Assembly (NCBI RefSeq): GCF_013155295.1
Contig: NZ_JABJXT010000010.1
Coordinates: forward strand, 1-64,000
Source: Pseudogemmobacter hezensis
GTDB taxonomy: Bacteria; Pseudomonadota; Alphaproteobacteria; Rhodobacterales; Rhodobacteraceae
DNA: 64,000 nucleotides
Reading direction: 5' to 3'
The notes under the pieces are model-generated. The model did no database searches. It saw only the letters and a program-made list of their open reading frames with translations, and was not told the DNA's origin. A program made the translations under genes and the position numbers. This document shows, piece after piece, positions 1 through 8,456 of this stretch (position 1 is the stretch's first letter; every line of letters starts with the position of its first letter).

Positions 1-113
1 AGGGCCCGGCTGTAGCTCGACCAGTTCGTTGTGCGAAAAAGAGGGATCGGCTTGCTCATAGAGCCAACCTAACCCGCTGACTCACAAACATGAATCCATG
101 AGCCGGCCGGATA

Positions 114-590
114 GTGCAACAAAGCCCCCTGAAGGCATTGAGCAATCTGACCCGCTATTTCTTCCGTGGCGAGGCTCTTCCCGCGATCGCCGATGTCGAG
201 GGCGTCCGCCTGAAAGGCGAAGAGCCGCATGCAACGCCGCCGCGCAGCGCCCGTAAGCGCCAGGACAGCCCCCGCCAGCGCCTGGCGCAAGAGTTTCGCG
301 GCTTGCGCGATACCCTGAGCCGCGATCCGGCGCAGGCCGATGAACAGATGTCGCTATTCTCAGTCAGCCTGATACGCGATCTGCCCGAGGCAAGCCCCCT
401 TATGAATGATGCCCTTTCTCGGCTGCGCTCTGGCGATGATCCGTCACCCGCGCTCGACCGGCTTGCCGAGGCGCTGGACGGCCCGCCAAAGCTGGTCGCG
501 GGTCCTGGTGACTGGACACCGATGCTATGGCCAGAGCCCGCGCCGAAAACGGCAGCGGAACCTGACATGCCCCCGGAGGCCCAGCCATGA
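114..590 (+). CDS. Hypothetical protein upstream of DUF4159 gene
   Basis: A 158-residue charged, Arg- and Pro-rich protein that I do not recognise. It has no signal peptide or membrane segment. The frame opens right after a stop at 99-101, so the GTG at 114 is the only reasonable start. Its stop overlaps the ATG of the DUF4159 gene (ATGA), and a GGAGG motif for that gene lies in its last codons, so the two are translationally coupled. By position it belongs to the same operon as the next two genes. Whether further genes of that operon lie left of the window cannot be seen. The reading frame is believable from the overlap and codon use, but the function is unknown. Confidence 0.6.
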   Translation: MQQSPLKALSNLTRYFFRGEALPAIADVEGVRLKGEEPHATPPRSARKRQDSPRQRLAQEFRGLRDTLSRDPAQADEQMSLFSVSLIRDLPEASPLMNDALSRLRSGDDPSPALDRLAEALDGPPKLVAGPGDWTPMLWPEPAPKTAAEPDMPPEAQP

Positions 591-1195
591 CCTTCACCTT
601 CGCAACCGTAAAATATGAATCCGGTGACTGGGAAAGCGCCCCGAACCTGCCTGCGGCGCTGATCGACACGCTGGCAAAATACACCACCCTGCCCCTGTCG
701 CCCTCTGGCGCGATTGTCGAACTCGGCTCGGACGAGATTTTCGAATATCCGTTCACATTCATGACCGGGCATTTCCCGGTCCGCTTTACCGACCGCGAAC
801 GCGCGAACCTCAGGCGCTATATTGATCGCGGTGGCTTCATGCTGATTGATGACCACAATCACGATATCGAGGGGGTCTTTCACCTGAGCGTGGTCGAAGA
901 GATGAACCGGATCTTCGGCGGGCTTGAGGTCGTTCCGAACGATCATGAGATCTATCGCGCCTTTTTCACCTTTGAGGATGGCCCGCCAACGACCAGCCAT
1001 GAGATGAACGGCTGGGGCGACCAGCTGGTTCATGAAGAGCTGTTTGCGGTGTTCCGCAATGGCCGGATCGGGTTGCTCTACAGCAACAAGGATTATTCCT
1101 CTGAATGGGATATGCGCCCGGAAAGCAAGCGCTTCATGGGGCTTGATCCGACGCTGTTCGGCGTGAACCTCGTTGTTTACGCGCTAAGCCGGTGA
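587..1195 (+). CDS. DUF4159 domain protein
   Basis: A 202-residue protein matching the DUF4159 pattern: a strand ending in GGFMLIDDHNHD after RRYIDRGG (about residues 76-95), followed by NRIFGG, and a C-terminal segment with LLYSNKDYSSEW and GVNLVVYALSR. The fold resembles glutamine-amidotransferase-like Rossmann domains, but I see no catalytic Cys. In other bacteria DUF4159 is often the C-terminal half of a much longer BatA-type membrane protein encoded beside MoxR ATPase and DUF58 genes; here it stands alone and soluble. The start ATG has a strong GGAGG upstream. Its stop overlaps the next start (GTGA), so the three genes form one operon. The molecular role is not known. Confidence 0.8.
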   Translation: MTFTFATVKYESGDWESAPNLPAALIDTLAKYTTLPLSPSGAIVELGSDEIFEYPFTFMTGHFPVRFTDRERANLRRYIDRGGFMLIDDHNHDIEGVFHLSVVEEMNRIFGGLEVVPNDHEIYRAFFTFEDGPPTTSHEMNGWGDQLVHEELFAVFRNGRIGLLYSNKDYSSEWDMRPESKRFMGLDPTLFGVNLVVYALSR

Positions 1196-2679
1196 CGGGG
1201 ACGCGGATGATGAGAGACAGACAGATGTCAATGCGGCAGATCCTGGAACATGGCTTGCATGGGGTGGCGGTGATCGCCCTCGGAACCGCGCTATGGATCC
1301 TATCCGACAGCCAGGGCCAGGGGCCTGCCGCGCATCGCCAGCAGGTCACCGCGCCTGATCTGCGGGCCTGGACCAGGACACCGCCTGCCGGGGTCGGGCT
1401 TGATCTGGCAGAGCTGCCCGCGGCCGCGCACCGCGACTGGCTGGCGGCGCTGGCCGCCACGGGCACCCTGGTGAGCTGGCAGGCCTCTGCGCCGCTTCCG
1501 GCGCGCGGCGCAAGCCTGGAGCCGGTCGCCGACCCGCGCGCGCCCCTGCGGCTTTGGGTCAGTGCGGGCGATGGCGACACGCAGATCCGGCTGACGACAG
1601 GGCGTGAGGCAGAGGCTGGCCCCCCGCATATGTTGACCGGGGGCAAGGGCGTGTTCACACTTGCACCCGGCCCTGCAGTCGCAGGGTTCAGCCAGGCCCC
1701 GGGGGCAAAGGATATGGCCGCCGGATCGCCAGGTGCCAGCTCTTTGATCCGGGAATCCCTGGCGCTGAAGCCGCTTCTTTTGCTGGGGGCCCCCTCCTGG
1801 GAAGCGCGTTTCATGGCGCAGGCGCTGGAGGAACATGGCTGGCTGGTCGATGCCAGGCTGAAAGCCTCTGACACGGCGATCCTTGGGGTCACGCCAACTG
1901 ACATCATCAAAAACACCCCACCGCCGCGCCGCGCTCAGCGTGGTCAGACCGGCGGCGGCAGGGCAGGCGGCGCCCGGAAACCGGCCGAGGCAGCCGCGCC
2001 GCCACCAGAGCCGACACCCCCGGTAATCAGCCCGGAAAACTATGCCGCAGTCATCGTAACCGATGCCAGCGCCGGGGATTATGCCGACGAGATCCGCGCC
2101 TATGTCGCGGCAGGCGGCGGACTTATCGTGACCGGACCGGATCTGCCAGCGGGGCTGACGACGATCCTGCCATCATCGCATTTTGACACGGCGCGTGAGC
2201 CCTCGAAATTCGGTGAGACTGCGCAACCGCGTGACGCGCTGGAGCTTTATCCGCTGGGCACCTTGCGTGAGGATGCGACCGCCCTTGAACAAAGCACAGA
2301 GGGCATCGCAGTCGCGCTGCGCCGCGAGGGAAAGGGGCTTGTGTTGCAAAGCGGCTATCACGATCTCTGGCGCTGGCAGATGAACGGCACGGCTGCCGAT
2401 ACCGAAGAGCAGTTCCGTCTCTGGCTTGCGGCGCTGCCGGCAGCTGTGGCTGACAGCCAGATGGTGCCAACCGCGGCCGATCCGGCGCTATTGGCAAAAA
2501 GCGATCCCGCTCCGCTTTCGGCCTGGTTTCAGGCGTTTGGCGAACCCGGCGCAAAGCCCGCCGCTACCGGGCAGTCTGTGTTACGGCCAGATCTGGGCTG
2601 GCTCGGCTTTCTCGCGCTGATTGCTATGGGCGCGCTGTCGCTGCAATGGGCCTCGCGCAGATTGCGCAATCTGCCCTGA
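1192..2679 (+). CDS. Membrane-anchored protein with GATase-like domain, DUF4159 operon
   Basis: A 495-residue protein with a membrane segment near residues 22-38 and another close to the C terminus (about 470-487), leaving a large central part probably outside the cytoplasm. A low-complexity Pro/Ala/Arg-rich stretch near residues 240-275 separates two halves. The second half contains YAAVIVTDASAGDYADEIR and AAGGGLIVTGP, typical of the class I glutamine-amidotransferase-like fold used as a non-enzymatic domain in BatA/DUF4159 clusters. GTG at 1192 overlaps the previous stop; an ATG at 1207 is an alternative start. I infer an envelope function shared with the DUF4159 protein; the product family itself is not recognised. 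Confidence 0.6.
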   Translation: MTGTRMMRDRQMSMRQILEHGLHGVAVIALGTALWILSDSQGQGPAAHRQQVTAPDLRAWTRTPPAGVGLDLAELPAAAHRDWLAALAATGTLVSWQASAPLPARGASLEPVADPRAPLRLWVSAGDGDTQIRLTTGREAEAGPPHMLTGGKGVFTLAPGPAVAGFSQAPGAKDMAAGSPGASSLIRESLALKPLLLLGAPSWEARFMAQALEEHGWLVDARLKASDTAILGVTPTDIIKNTPPPRRAQRGQTGGGRAGGARKPAEAAAPPPEPTPPVISPENYAAVIVTDASAGDYADEIRAYVAAGGGLIVTGPDLPAGLTTILPSSHFDTAREPSKFGETAQPRDALELYPLGTLREDATALEQSTEGIAVALRREGKGLVLQSGYHDLWRWQMNGTAADTEEQFRLWLAALPAAVADSQMVPTAADPALLAKSDPAPLSAWFQAFGEPGAKPAATGQSVLRPDLGWLGFLALIAMGALSLQWASRRLRNLP

Positions 2680-2802
2680 GTTTCTTTTTAACCGCCGCGC
2701 CCCCCCCCATTGCTTCGCCCGGCCCCATGCCTGTGAAAGCGGAACAGCGACTACTTGCCTGAAAGCAGCCGCTGTCCTGCAAATCTCTGTTGTCAGGCTC
2801 TG

Positions 2803-3876
2803 CTAATTCCGCAGCAGGCGTGCTTCAAAAGCCTTTATATGCCTTCGGCTCAATACCCCGTAACAGGCCGGAGTTTCTTTCAACTCTGGAAATACGTCAA
2901 ATATCTCATGCCGGGCCGCGCTGTCCAATGCGCTCATCGCGGTATCGCCTGGGTGAAAACTTTCCGACGGAACGCCCTCGGCGAAAATTATCTGGTGCCT
3001 GTCAAACATCACATGAAAATATTCGACAAGGCCGCCCGGCTGCAGCCGGATCGAGTGATCATTGACCAGATGTTTCGCAGGCACCAGGACCTCATCTTCC
3101 CCGAACAGAAGCTGCGCTTTCCAGCCAGTGATCAGCATACTGTGCTGTTGGGAAACCAGCAGCGGCCGTTTATTGCCAATGGCTCCTTTGCAAAACAGCA
3201 CCGGGGCCATTGATCCTCTTGCGGGCATAACCCGCGAGCCAATCCACCGAATTTCCTGCAAGCCATCATCTTTGGTTCGCACCAGGTCCCCTGCCGCAAG
3301 GTCTTCTATATTGCGCAGGCCTGAGCAGGTTTCGATCAGCGTCCCCCTTGCGAAACATACCGGCATTCCGTCGGTGAAATCATAGCCGATCGTGGTGAGC
3401 GAGATGCTCATACTGACGCCAGCGAGTAAAGGCGCACCATCAGGATAATAGAGGTATGTGCGCATCCCCGCGCCAAGGCCAGATGCAAGTCCGGATGCAA
3501 CCCCGGGGTAATAGACCTGAAAGACCAGGACCGGGCTTGGGAACCCGATGTCCAGGCCCAGAACGTCCAGAAGAACAGCCTCGCCATAGCCGACGAAAAC
3601 GGCGTTAGATGATCCGTCCGAACCCGACCAGCCTGCAGTATCGCCCGGGTTTAAAATGCCATCAGCATCAGAGAGTGTGGCGCTTACCTGCGGGCTGAGC
3701 AGGCCGGCTAAAAGTAAATTGGCGTCGCCTCCAACAGCAATCGATACAAGGGTATTCAGCCTTACTAAGGTTCCCCCCCCACCTGGAATTTGAAACTCCA
3801 AATTTGCCTCCCGTAGTTCTTCCGGTGCGCGACAGCCAGGCACAACCGAAAGTTGTATTTGAGAGATTTGAATCAA
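2803..3876 (-). CDS. Hint domain-containing protein
   Basis: A 357-residue protein with a Gly/Ser-rich, beta-rich N-terminal part of about 170 residues and a C-terminal Hint (hedgehog/intein) domain beginning at CFARGTLIET (about residue 173). The domain shows EDLAAGDLVRTKDDG, IRWIGSR and the histidine block VSQQHSML. This is the stand-alone Hint_2-type architecture common in Rhodobacterales, often in surface or secreted proteins. The nucleophile-position Cys and the block-B-like His are present, so autoprocessing at the Hint start is possible. No classical signal peptide is visible. It is monocistronic and read toward the DUF4159 operon, so the two transcription units converge. The N-terminal domain matches no family I know. 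Confidence 0.8.
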   Translation of the reverse strand: MIQISQIQLSVVPGCRAPEELREANLEFQIPGGGGTLVRLNTLVSIAVGGDANLLLAGLLSPQVSATLSDADGILNPGDTAGWSGSDGSSNAVFVGYGEAVLLDVLGLDIGFPSPVLVFQVYYPGVASGLASGLGAGMRTYLYYPDGAPLLAGVSMSISLTTIGYDFTDGMPVCFARGTLIETCSGLRNIEDLAAGDLVRTKDDGLQEIRWIGSRVMPARGSMAPVLFCKGAIGNKRPLLVSQQHSMLITGWKAQLLFGEDEVLVPAKHLVNDHSIRLQPGGLVEYFHVMFDRHQIIFAEGVPSESFHPGDTAMSALDSAARHEIFDVFPELKETPACYGVLSRRHIKAFEARLLRN

Positions 3877-4134
3877 ATTAAGGTAGAAATGTGGCAGATC
3901 ATGCGAAGCAGATTTGCTTTCGAAAGCGCATCAAAGGGCCCTGCCCCGCCTGCATTTCGCGGCGATTTCCCGTGCCACCCATAGGGTTTGCAAGACCCGC
4001 CCGGAAAGAGCCTTGCCATGAACACCTCGGTTTACGCCATGCGTTCTTAGCCCCCAGCTGGCCAGCCGGGGGGGCATTTCGCAATGTGCAGGCGGGATTG
4101 AAACAGAACGGGCGCTCGGGCTTTCTTCTGCGCG

Positions 4135-4857
4135 TTATTCAATTTCCAGCGGGGTGATCGCTACATCCGCAACGCCTTCGATCTGCAGAATATCGTCCAT
4201 CAATGGCATCCAGTCATGGACCTGCGCACCAACAGCGCCAACAACCGTCAGGCAAAGCGTGGTGCTCTGATCGCTTGTCTTCAGGCCCGAGGATTGAAGA
4301 CGCACCTGATGATCGCGCAGCGTTGCAAGCAGCCTGTCAAAGCTGGCGGGGGATTTGCCTGCTGCCGTTACATCGATCCGGATCGACTTAAAGCTCGGCA
4401 GAGCTTTCTGCAGCAGCCTGAGCGCTATCAATATTGCAATTGCGCAGGTCAGGCCGATGATGCCCAGCTCGATCATATCAGTGCCGAAGATCACACCCAG
4501 AGCAGCCGTCAGCCAAAGCGAAGCCGCCGTGGTCAAACCGTGAACCGAGGCACCGTTTCGAAAAATTACACCCGCGCCCAGGAAGCCTACGCCCGTGATT
4601 ACCGCATGGGGCATGCGCGACATGTCAGACACGATCTGCGTGCCCTCGGGCAGGAAGGCCACCCATTCCGCCATTCTGAGCCCAAGAAGCGTCAGCAGGC
4701 ACGAGGCGAAACAGACCAGGGTATGTGTCCGCAGACCGGCATCTTTGCCCTGCAGTTCCCGCTCCCCCCCGATCAGTATCCCTGAAATAATGCTGAACAC
4801 TATGGGGACCATCATGTCCTTGTCGGTGAACCCCTGAAATATCGCCTCGAAATCCAT
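4135..4857 (-). CDS. MgtC/SapB family membrane protein
   Basis: A 240-residue protein with about five membrane segments in the first 150 residues and a cytoplasmic C-terminal ACT-like domain. Diagnostic MgtC/SapB features are the first helix ending in GILIGGERELQGKDAGLRTHTLV, then the VITGVGFLGAGVIFR segment and the LTTAASLW motif. MgtC proteins of pathogens support growth at low magnesium and inhibit F-type ATP synthase; roles in free-living relatives are less clear. The gene is monocistronic, with 257 bases to the Hint gene on its right-hand reading side. No Mg-responsive leader is obvious upstream. The family assignment is firm; the physiological role here is not. Confidence 0.9.
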   Translation of the reverse strand: MDFEAIFQGFTDKDMMVPIVFSIISGILIGGERELQGKDAGLRTHTLVCFASCLLTLLGLRMAEWVAFLPEGTQIVSDMSRMPHAVITGVGFLGAGVIFRNGASVHGLTTAASLWLTAALGVIFGTDMIELGIIGLTCAIAILIALRLLQKALPSFKSIRIDVTAAGKSPASFDRLLATLRDHQVRLQSSGLKTSDQSTTLCLTVVGAVGAQVHDWMPLMDDILQIEGVADVAITPLEIE

Positions 4858-5402
4858 ACTCGCTTTCCGACTTTCTCGTTACTTTCCAGGCATCATCCCG
4901 CGTGCGCTCTGCAAGTCTGCACCACCTCGGGGAAGGGGCTGGCCCTTACAGGTTTCGCCCCCTGAAAAGCGCAAGCCCCACAGGCAGCTGTCAAACCTGA
5001 GCACGGTGCAGACAGACCTCTCGCTGACGGACAGCAGGACAATGCAACAGCGGGATGCGCCAGCGGGATGCGCCTGCACCTGTCCTTCATCCTGGGGCGG
5101 GCGGGGAATTTGGGCAAGCCGCAGACCTCACCGCAGATGCAAGGCAGGCAAAGCTATGCTCATGCCCTGCGCCAGGCCCTCCTGCGCCCAATGCGATGCC
5201 ACGAAATACGGGGCAGCACCGGGCCCCGGGTATCAGCAAGACCAGGATCCCTGTGCGGCGGTGATAATCCGGGAAATTCCCAGGATACCCGAATATCGAA
5301 AGCCGCCCCGGAATACCCAGGGCGGCTCTTTTCGTGCTGGCTTTTTCCATTCTGGCGCTTGCATCTCAGCCAAAACCAGGCCTGCGCAAGGACCGTTGGC
5401 TG
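4858..5402. other. Intergenic region, 545 bases, no gene seen
   Basis: Between the MgtC start and the pyrophosphatase stop. Open frames here lack ribosome sites and recognisable products. It contains a 13-base tandem duplication (CAGCGGGATGCGC at 5048-5060 and 5061-5073) and a terminator-like hairpin at 5301-5333. The upstream half must hold the MgtC promoter, which I could not locate. Confidence 0.4.
5301..5333. terminator. Terminator-like hairpin after pyrophosphatase gene
   Basis: AGCCGCCC (5301-5308) pairs with GGGCGGCT (5320-5327) around an 11-base loop and is followed by CTTTTC on the + strand. It sits about 70 bases past the leftward pyrophosphatase stop. The U-run is better in the + direction, so it may act both ways. 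Confidence 0.5.
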
Positions 5403-6110
5403 TTACTCAGCGGCTTTAAAATGGGCCTCAGCTGCGGCCAGTACTTCACGCGCGACAGCCGCTTCTTCGAAGCCTTTGGCTTCCATCCCGCCATCCGGGC
5501 CTTTGTAATTTGCGAACCAAAGACCAATGATGTCGCTGACACCGGGGTATTCACTGTCAAGCTGCGCCATGCTCTCGATATGCGAGAACGGAGAGCCTTC
5601 CGCAAGAACCGCGATAAGCTTGTCATCCTGCTCACCGCCATCAAGCATTTTCAGGACGCCGATCAACCGAACATTCGTCACCTCGCCCCGCGGGATAGCC
5701 TGTCCGATCACAAGAACATCCAGCGGATCGCCATCACCGCCCAGATCCTTCGGAAGGGCCGTGCCAGGGATGGCCCCGTAGTTTCCGGGGTAGCCAAGGT
5801 AATTCACGATGCGGGGCTTGTCGTTCTTATACTCCCAGTAGACCGCTTTCGGGTCTTCCTTGCTGACCTCCCATTTGGCCGAGGTGCCTGTGGGGATCTC
5901 GACAATCGCGCGCACCGAGCCGTCTGCATTGGTCGGCGCAAGCTTCATCAGATCATCGCTGCCAACGATAGTGAACTGATCTTTAACCTGCATGGCGTCA
6001 CTGTTGCGGGTGCTGTCTGCATAGGCCAGACCACCGATGGTTTCGGCGCCAGCCGCCGGGGACAAAGCGACAAGCCCCAGCGAGGCGGTCAGGATTGCTG
6101 CGATTTTCAT
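5403..6110 (-). CDS. ppa: Inorganic diphosphatase with signal peptide
   Basis: A family I soluble inorganic pyrophosphatase (PPi + H2O to 2 Pi) preceded by a signal peptide of about 22 residues ending in AGA, giving 235 residues in total. The metal-binding signature GDGDPLDVLVIG with three Asp is intact (around residue 125), and YWEYKNDKPR and NYLGYPGNYGAIPGT flank it as in active enzymes. Cytoplasmic PPases are about 175 residues and lack the leader; exported versions occur in some proteobacteria and would act on periplasmic pyrophosphate. Monocistronic, with a terminator-like hairpin downstream. If the N-terminal hydrophobic stretch is not cleaved, the protein could be membrane-anchored. 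Confidence 0.93.
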   Translation of the reverse strand: MKIAAILTASLGLVALSPAAGAETIGGLAYADSTRNSDAMQVKDQFTIVGSDDLMKLAPTNADGSVRAIVEIPTGTSAKWEVSKEDPKAVYWEYKNDKPRIVNYLGYPGNYGAIPGTALPKDLGGDGDPLDVLVIGQAIPRGEVTNVRLIGVLKMLDGGEQDDKLIAVLAEGSPFSHIESMAQLDSEYPGVSDIIGLWFANYKGPDGGMEAKGFEEAAVAREVLAAAEAHFKAAE

Positions 6111-6283
6111 CAGGTCTCTCCACTCAGATTTCTGAGCGCGTGTAGCAAGGCAAGTTGACAGATACGTGACGGGGTGCGGGATCGGGCGCGGGGAAAAATC
6201 CCCCTTGTTGCAGACCCGCTAAGCCTATGGGCGCCCCTCGCTTCCCAGGCGGGCCCGCCGCAGTCACAGCCCCGGCACAGCTG

Positions 6284-6583
6284 TCAAAGCTTGCGCAGAT
6301 ATGCCGCTGAGACATAGCCTTTCAGCCCGCGGGCCTGCTTAAGAGAGACCTTGCACCAGCGCGTGCTGCCGCTTTGCTCACAACTCTGGACCCTGACCAA
6401 TGCGCCATTCGGCAAGCCGACGATTATGCGATAGCCGATGCCCGGGCCAGAGCGCATCTTCAGCATATCCTCGGCTTCGACCCCGACGACCTCATACTCA
6501 CCCGCGACGCCGGCCTGCACCGGAGACAGAAAGACCACGGCGGCAAGTGCTGTGGTTGCGAAAAATTGGATGGCGCGGTGCAT
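6284..6583 (-). CDS. Secreted bacterial SH3 domain protein
   Basis: A 99-residue protein: signal peptide MHRAIQFFATTALAAVVFLS ending near VQA, then one bacterial SH3 domain containing LKMRSGPGIGYRIIVGLPNGALVRV and ending in GYVSAAYLRKL. The two Cys (in VQSCEQ and TRWCKV) may form a disulfide in the periplasm. The frame stays open for 53 codons upstream, but the ATG at 6583 is chosen because AGGAG lies just before it and the signal peptide starts there. Such small SH3 proteins usually bind cell-wall peptides; no partner gene is next to it. Monocistronic. Confidence 0.8.
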   Translation of the reverse strand: MHRAIQFFATTALAAVVFLSPVQAGVAGEYEVVGVEAEDMLKMRSGPGIGYRIIVGLPNGALVRVQSCEQSGSTRWCKVSLKQARGLKGYVSAAYLRKL

Positions 6584-6864
6584 TTGCCTCTCCTGCTTTT
6601 TGTATTGGCCCGGCATGGGCGGCCACTGGTAACCTGCGGGCGCGGGCGCGTCCACAGGAAGAGCAGGGCCGTCTGCGAACCCGGCAGATCCTGACCAGGC
6701 ACCGTCAGAGGCGACGGCCCTTCTGCGACGAAGGATCTCCAAGACGGCGGAATATCCACCAAAAGGCCGGTAAAACCGCCGCTGGTGTCGGGACAGAAAA
6801 CGTCCAATAATTTCCCGGCACGGTTTCCCCGCGAAATCTGGATCTCAGCACGAACCGCCTGGCG

Positions 6865-7491
6865 TCAATCCTCTTCCGGCGCGACCGGCAGATCAATCGA
6901 AGGGACAGGATCACGGCTTAGCAGCCCCGCATCTTCCATCGCCTCAATATCGGGCAGATCACGCAATGAGGCAAAGCCGAAATGCTCCAGAAAGCCCTGC
7001 GTTGTGACCCAGGTATAGGGTGCGCCCGGCTCCGGGCTGCGCGGACCACGCCCGATCAGCCCCTGACGAAACAGACGCGCGACCGTATCGCGGCTGACCT
7101 CGCGCCCCGTCATCCGCGAGATGGCACCACGCGTCACCGGCTGCAGATAGGCGACAGCCGTCAGGATCAGCGCCTCACCGGGCGTAAGGTTGCGACTGCT
7201 GTCAGCCGGGGCCAGCGCCGCCCGGATCGCCGGAGCAAAACGTGAGCGCGTGCGCATCTGCCAGCCCGCCGCCACCCGCGCGATTTCATAGGGGCGGTCT
7301 TGCAGACTGTTGGCGACATCCTCGATCAGAAGATCCAGGCTGACCCCCTGCCCCACCACCCGGGCCAGCACCTCACGCGTGACCGGGGTCGGGCTGGCGA
7401 AGATCACCGCCTCAGCCCGCGCCATCCATTCGCGCCAGCGCATCGCCTGGGGCAGATCGGGCAACTCAGGATCAAAGCGATCAGCCGCCAT
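6865..7491 (-). CDS. scpB: ScpB-like segregation/condensation protein
   Basis: A 208-residue homologue of ScpB, the winged-helix kleisin-interacting subunit of the SMC-ScpAB condensin complex. Motifs: an AEAVIFASPTPVTREVLARV helix pair, LTPGEALILTAVAYLQPVTR with ISRMTGREVSRDTVARLF (second winged helix) and a GFLEHFGFASLRDLP end, all as in ScpB. It is the last gene of parA-parB-DUF1403-scpB, starting 2 nt after the DUF1403 stop (ATG at 7491; a TTG at 7497 overlaps that stop). No scpA or smc lies nearby, so it either works with chromosomal SMC-ScpA or has a plasmid-specific partner such as the DUF1403 protein. Confidence 0.87.
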   Translation of the reverse strand: MAADRFDPELPDLPQAMRWREWMARAEAVIFASPTPVTREVLARVVGQGVSLDLLIEDVANSLQDRPYEIARVAAGWQMRTRSRFAPAIRAALAPADSSRNLTPGEALILTAVAYLQPVTRGAISRMTGREVSRDTVARLFRQGLIGRGPRSPEPGAPYTWVTTQGFLEHFGFASLRDLPDIEAMEDAGLLSRDPVPSIDLPVAPEED

Positions 7492-7493
7492 GG

Positions 7494-8456
7494 TCAAAGC
7501 CCGTATAGCCGGAAGGTCGCCCGGCCGGTCAACTCGCGCACCGCCCCCGCATCAATCAGCCGGTCATAGAACCGACGGGCCGAGCGGTCGCTGGTTTCGG
7601 CCCCCGCCCCGGCGGCCAGCGCATCCTCATCCAGAAGTGCTGCGACCCTTGCGGCGGCATCGCGGCCCCGCAGGCGCGGCGCGGCGCGCAGCAAAACCTC
7701 AGACCTGCGCAAAAGATCGGCGTGCTCATCCGCGGCCGCCAGCGCCGCGACCGCAAAGCCCCGCGCACAGGCATCGCGCCAGGCCGCCCCCTGCCCCGCC
7801 AGCCGCAGATCGGCCCGCTTCAGCCCAAGCGCCAGCAAAGGCACCGGAACCGCCCAGCCCAATGCCCGCGCCAGAACCGCATCGGCCAGCGCCAACCCGC
7901 GCCGAGCCGCACCAGATTGGGCCGGGCCGCCCGTGATCAGCACCTCGGCGGCGCTAGCGGCTTCGGCAATCGCAGCGCCACGTTGCGGCAATGCCAGCGC
8001 CAGATCATGCAGCCGTTCCACCAGATCCTGGTCGCCCTGCAACCCAAAACGCTGCGGCAACTGCGCCGCCCAATCCTGCAACCGCCCCCCCCGCGAAGAG
8101 GCCAGCCAGCGACACCCCGCATAGATCTGCGCCGCCGGGCCGGGGTCATCCCCCTCACGCCGCAAGACCCAATGATCGCGCAGCCTGGCCTGATCAACCC
8201 GATGACCATCAAGCTGAGCGATCACCTCTGCGACCGCGAGCGCCCGTCGCTTGCGCCACAACGCCCCCGGTGCCGTCATCGCGCGCGCCAGCGGATCCAG
8301 CCAGGCCAGTGCCGCACCGGCCGCAAAGCCGGGATCCCCCTCATGCGCCAGCCGCAACCAGCGCGGCACCGACGGATGCGCGGCCGTCAGCTCTGGCAAA
8401 GGCGGGCGGATCTTCGCCCGCGAAGCGCTGCGTGATGGGGGCTGTGGCTGGGTCAT
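7494..8456 (-). CDS. DUF1403 family protein in partition operon
   Basis: A 320-residue Ala/Arg-rich alpha-helical protein that I assign to DUF1403 from its N-terminal layout (AALAWLDPLARA, GALWRKRRALAVAEVIAQLDG) and the motif LRREGDDPGPA. The C terminus has a winged-helix-like stretch (YDRLIDAGAVRELTGRATFRLYGL) suggesting DNA binding. DUF1403 genes are known to me mainly from alphaproteobacterial plasmids; the function is unknown. Its start overlaps the parB stop and its stop precedes scpB by 2 nt, so it is translationally tied to both. I infer a role in replicon segregation or compaction, perhaps as a kleisin-like partner of the ScpB beside it. Confidence 0.7.
   Translation of the reverse strand: MTQPQPPSRSASRAKIRPPLPELTAAHPSVPRWLRLAHEGDPGFAAGAALAWLDPLARAMTAPGALWRKRRALAVAEVIAQLDGHRVDQARLRDHWVLRREGDDPGPAAQIYAGCRWLASSRGGRLQDWAAQLPQRFGLQGDQDLVERLHDLALALPQRGAAIAEAASAAEVLITGGPAQSGAARRGLALADAVLARALGWAVPVPLLALGLKRADLRLAGQGAAWRDACARGFAVAALAAADEHADLLRRSEVLLRAAPRLRGRDAAARVAALLDEDALAAGAGAETSDRSARRFYDRLIDAGAVRELTGRATFRLYGL

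Noticed and set aside
2680-2802. Poly-C stretch and T-rich tail as a terminator
   Set aside because: No hairpin precedes the T-run.
5048-5073. 13-base tandem duplication as a regulatory repeat
   Set aside because: Only two copies, no symmetry and no gene start close by; most likely a simple slippage event.
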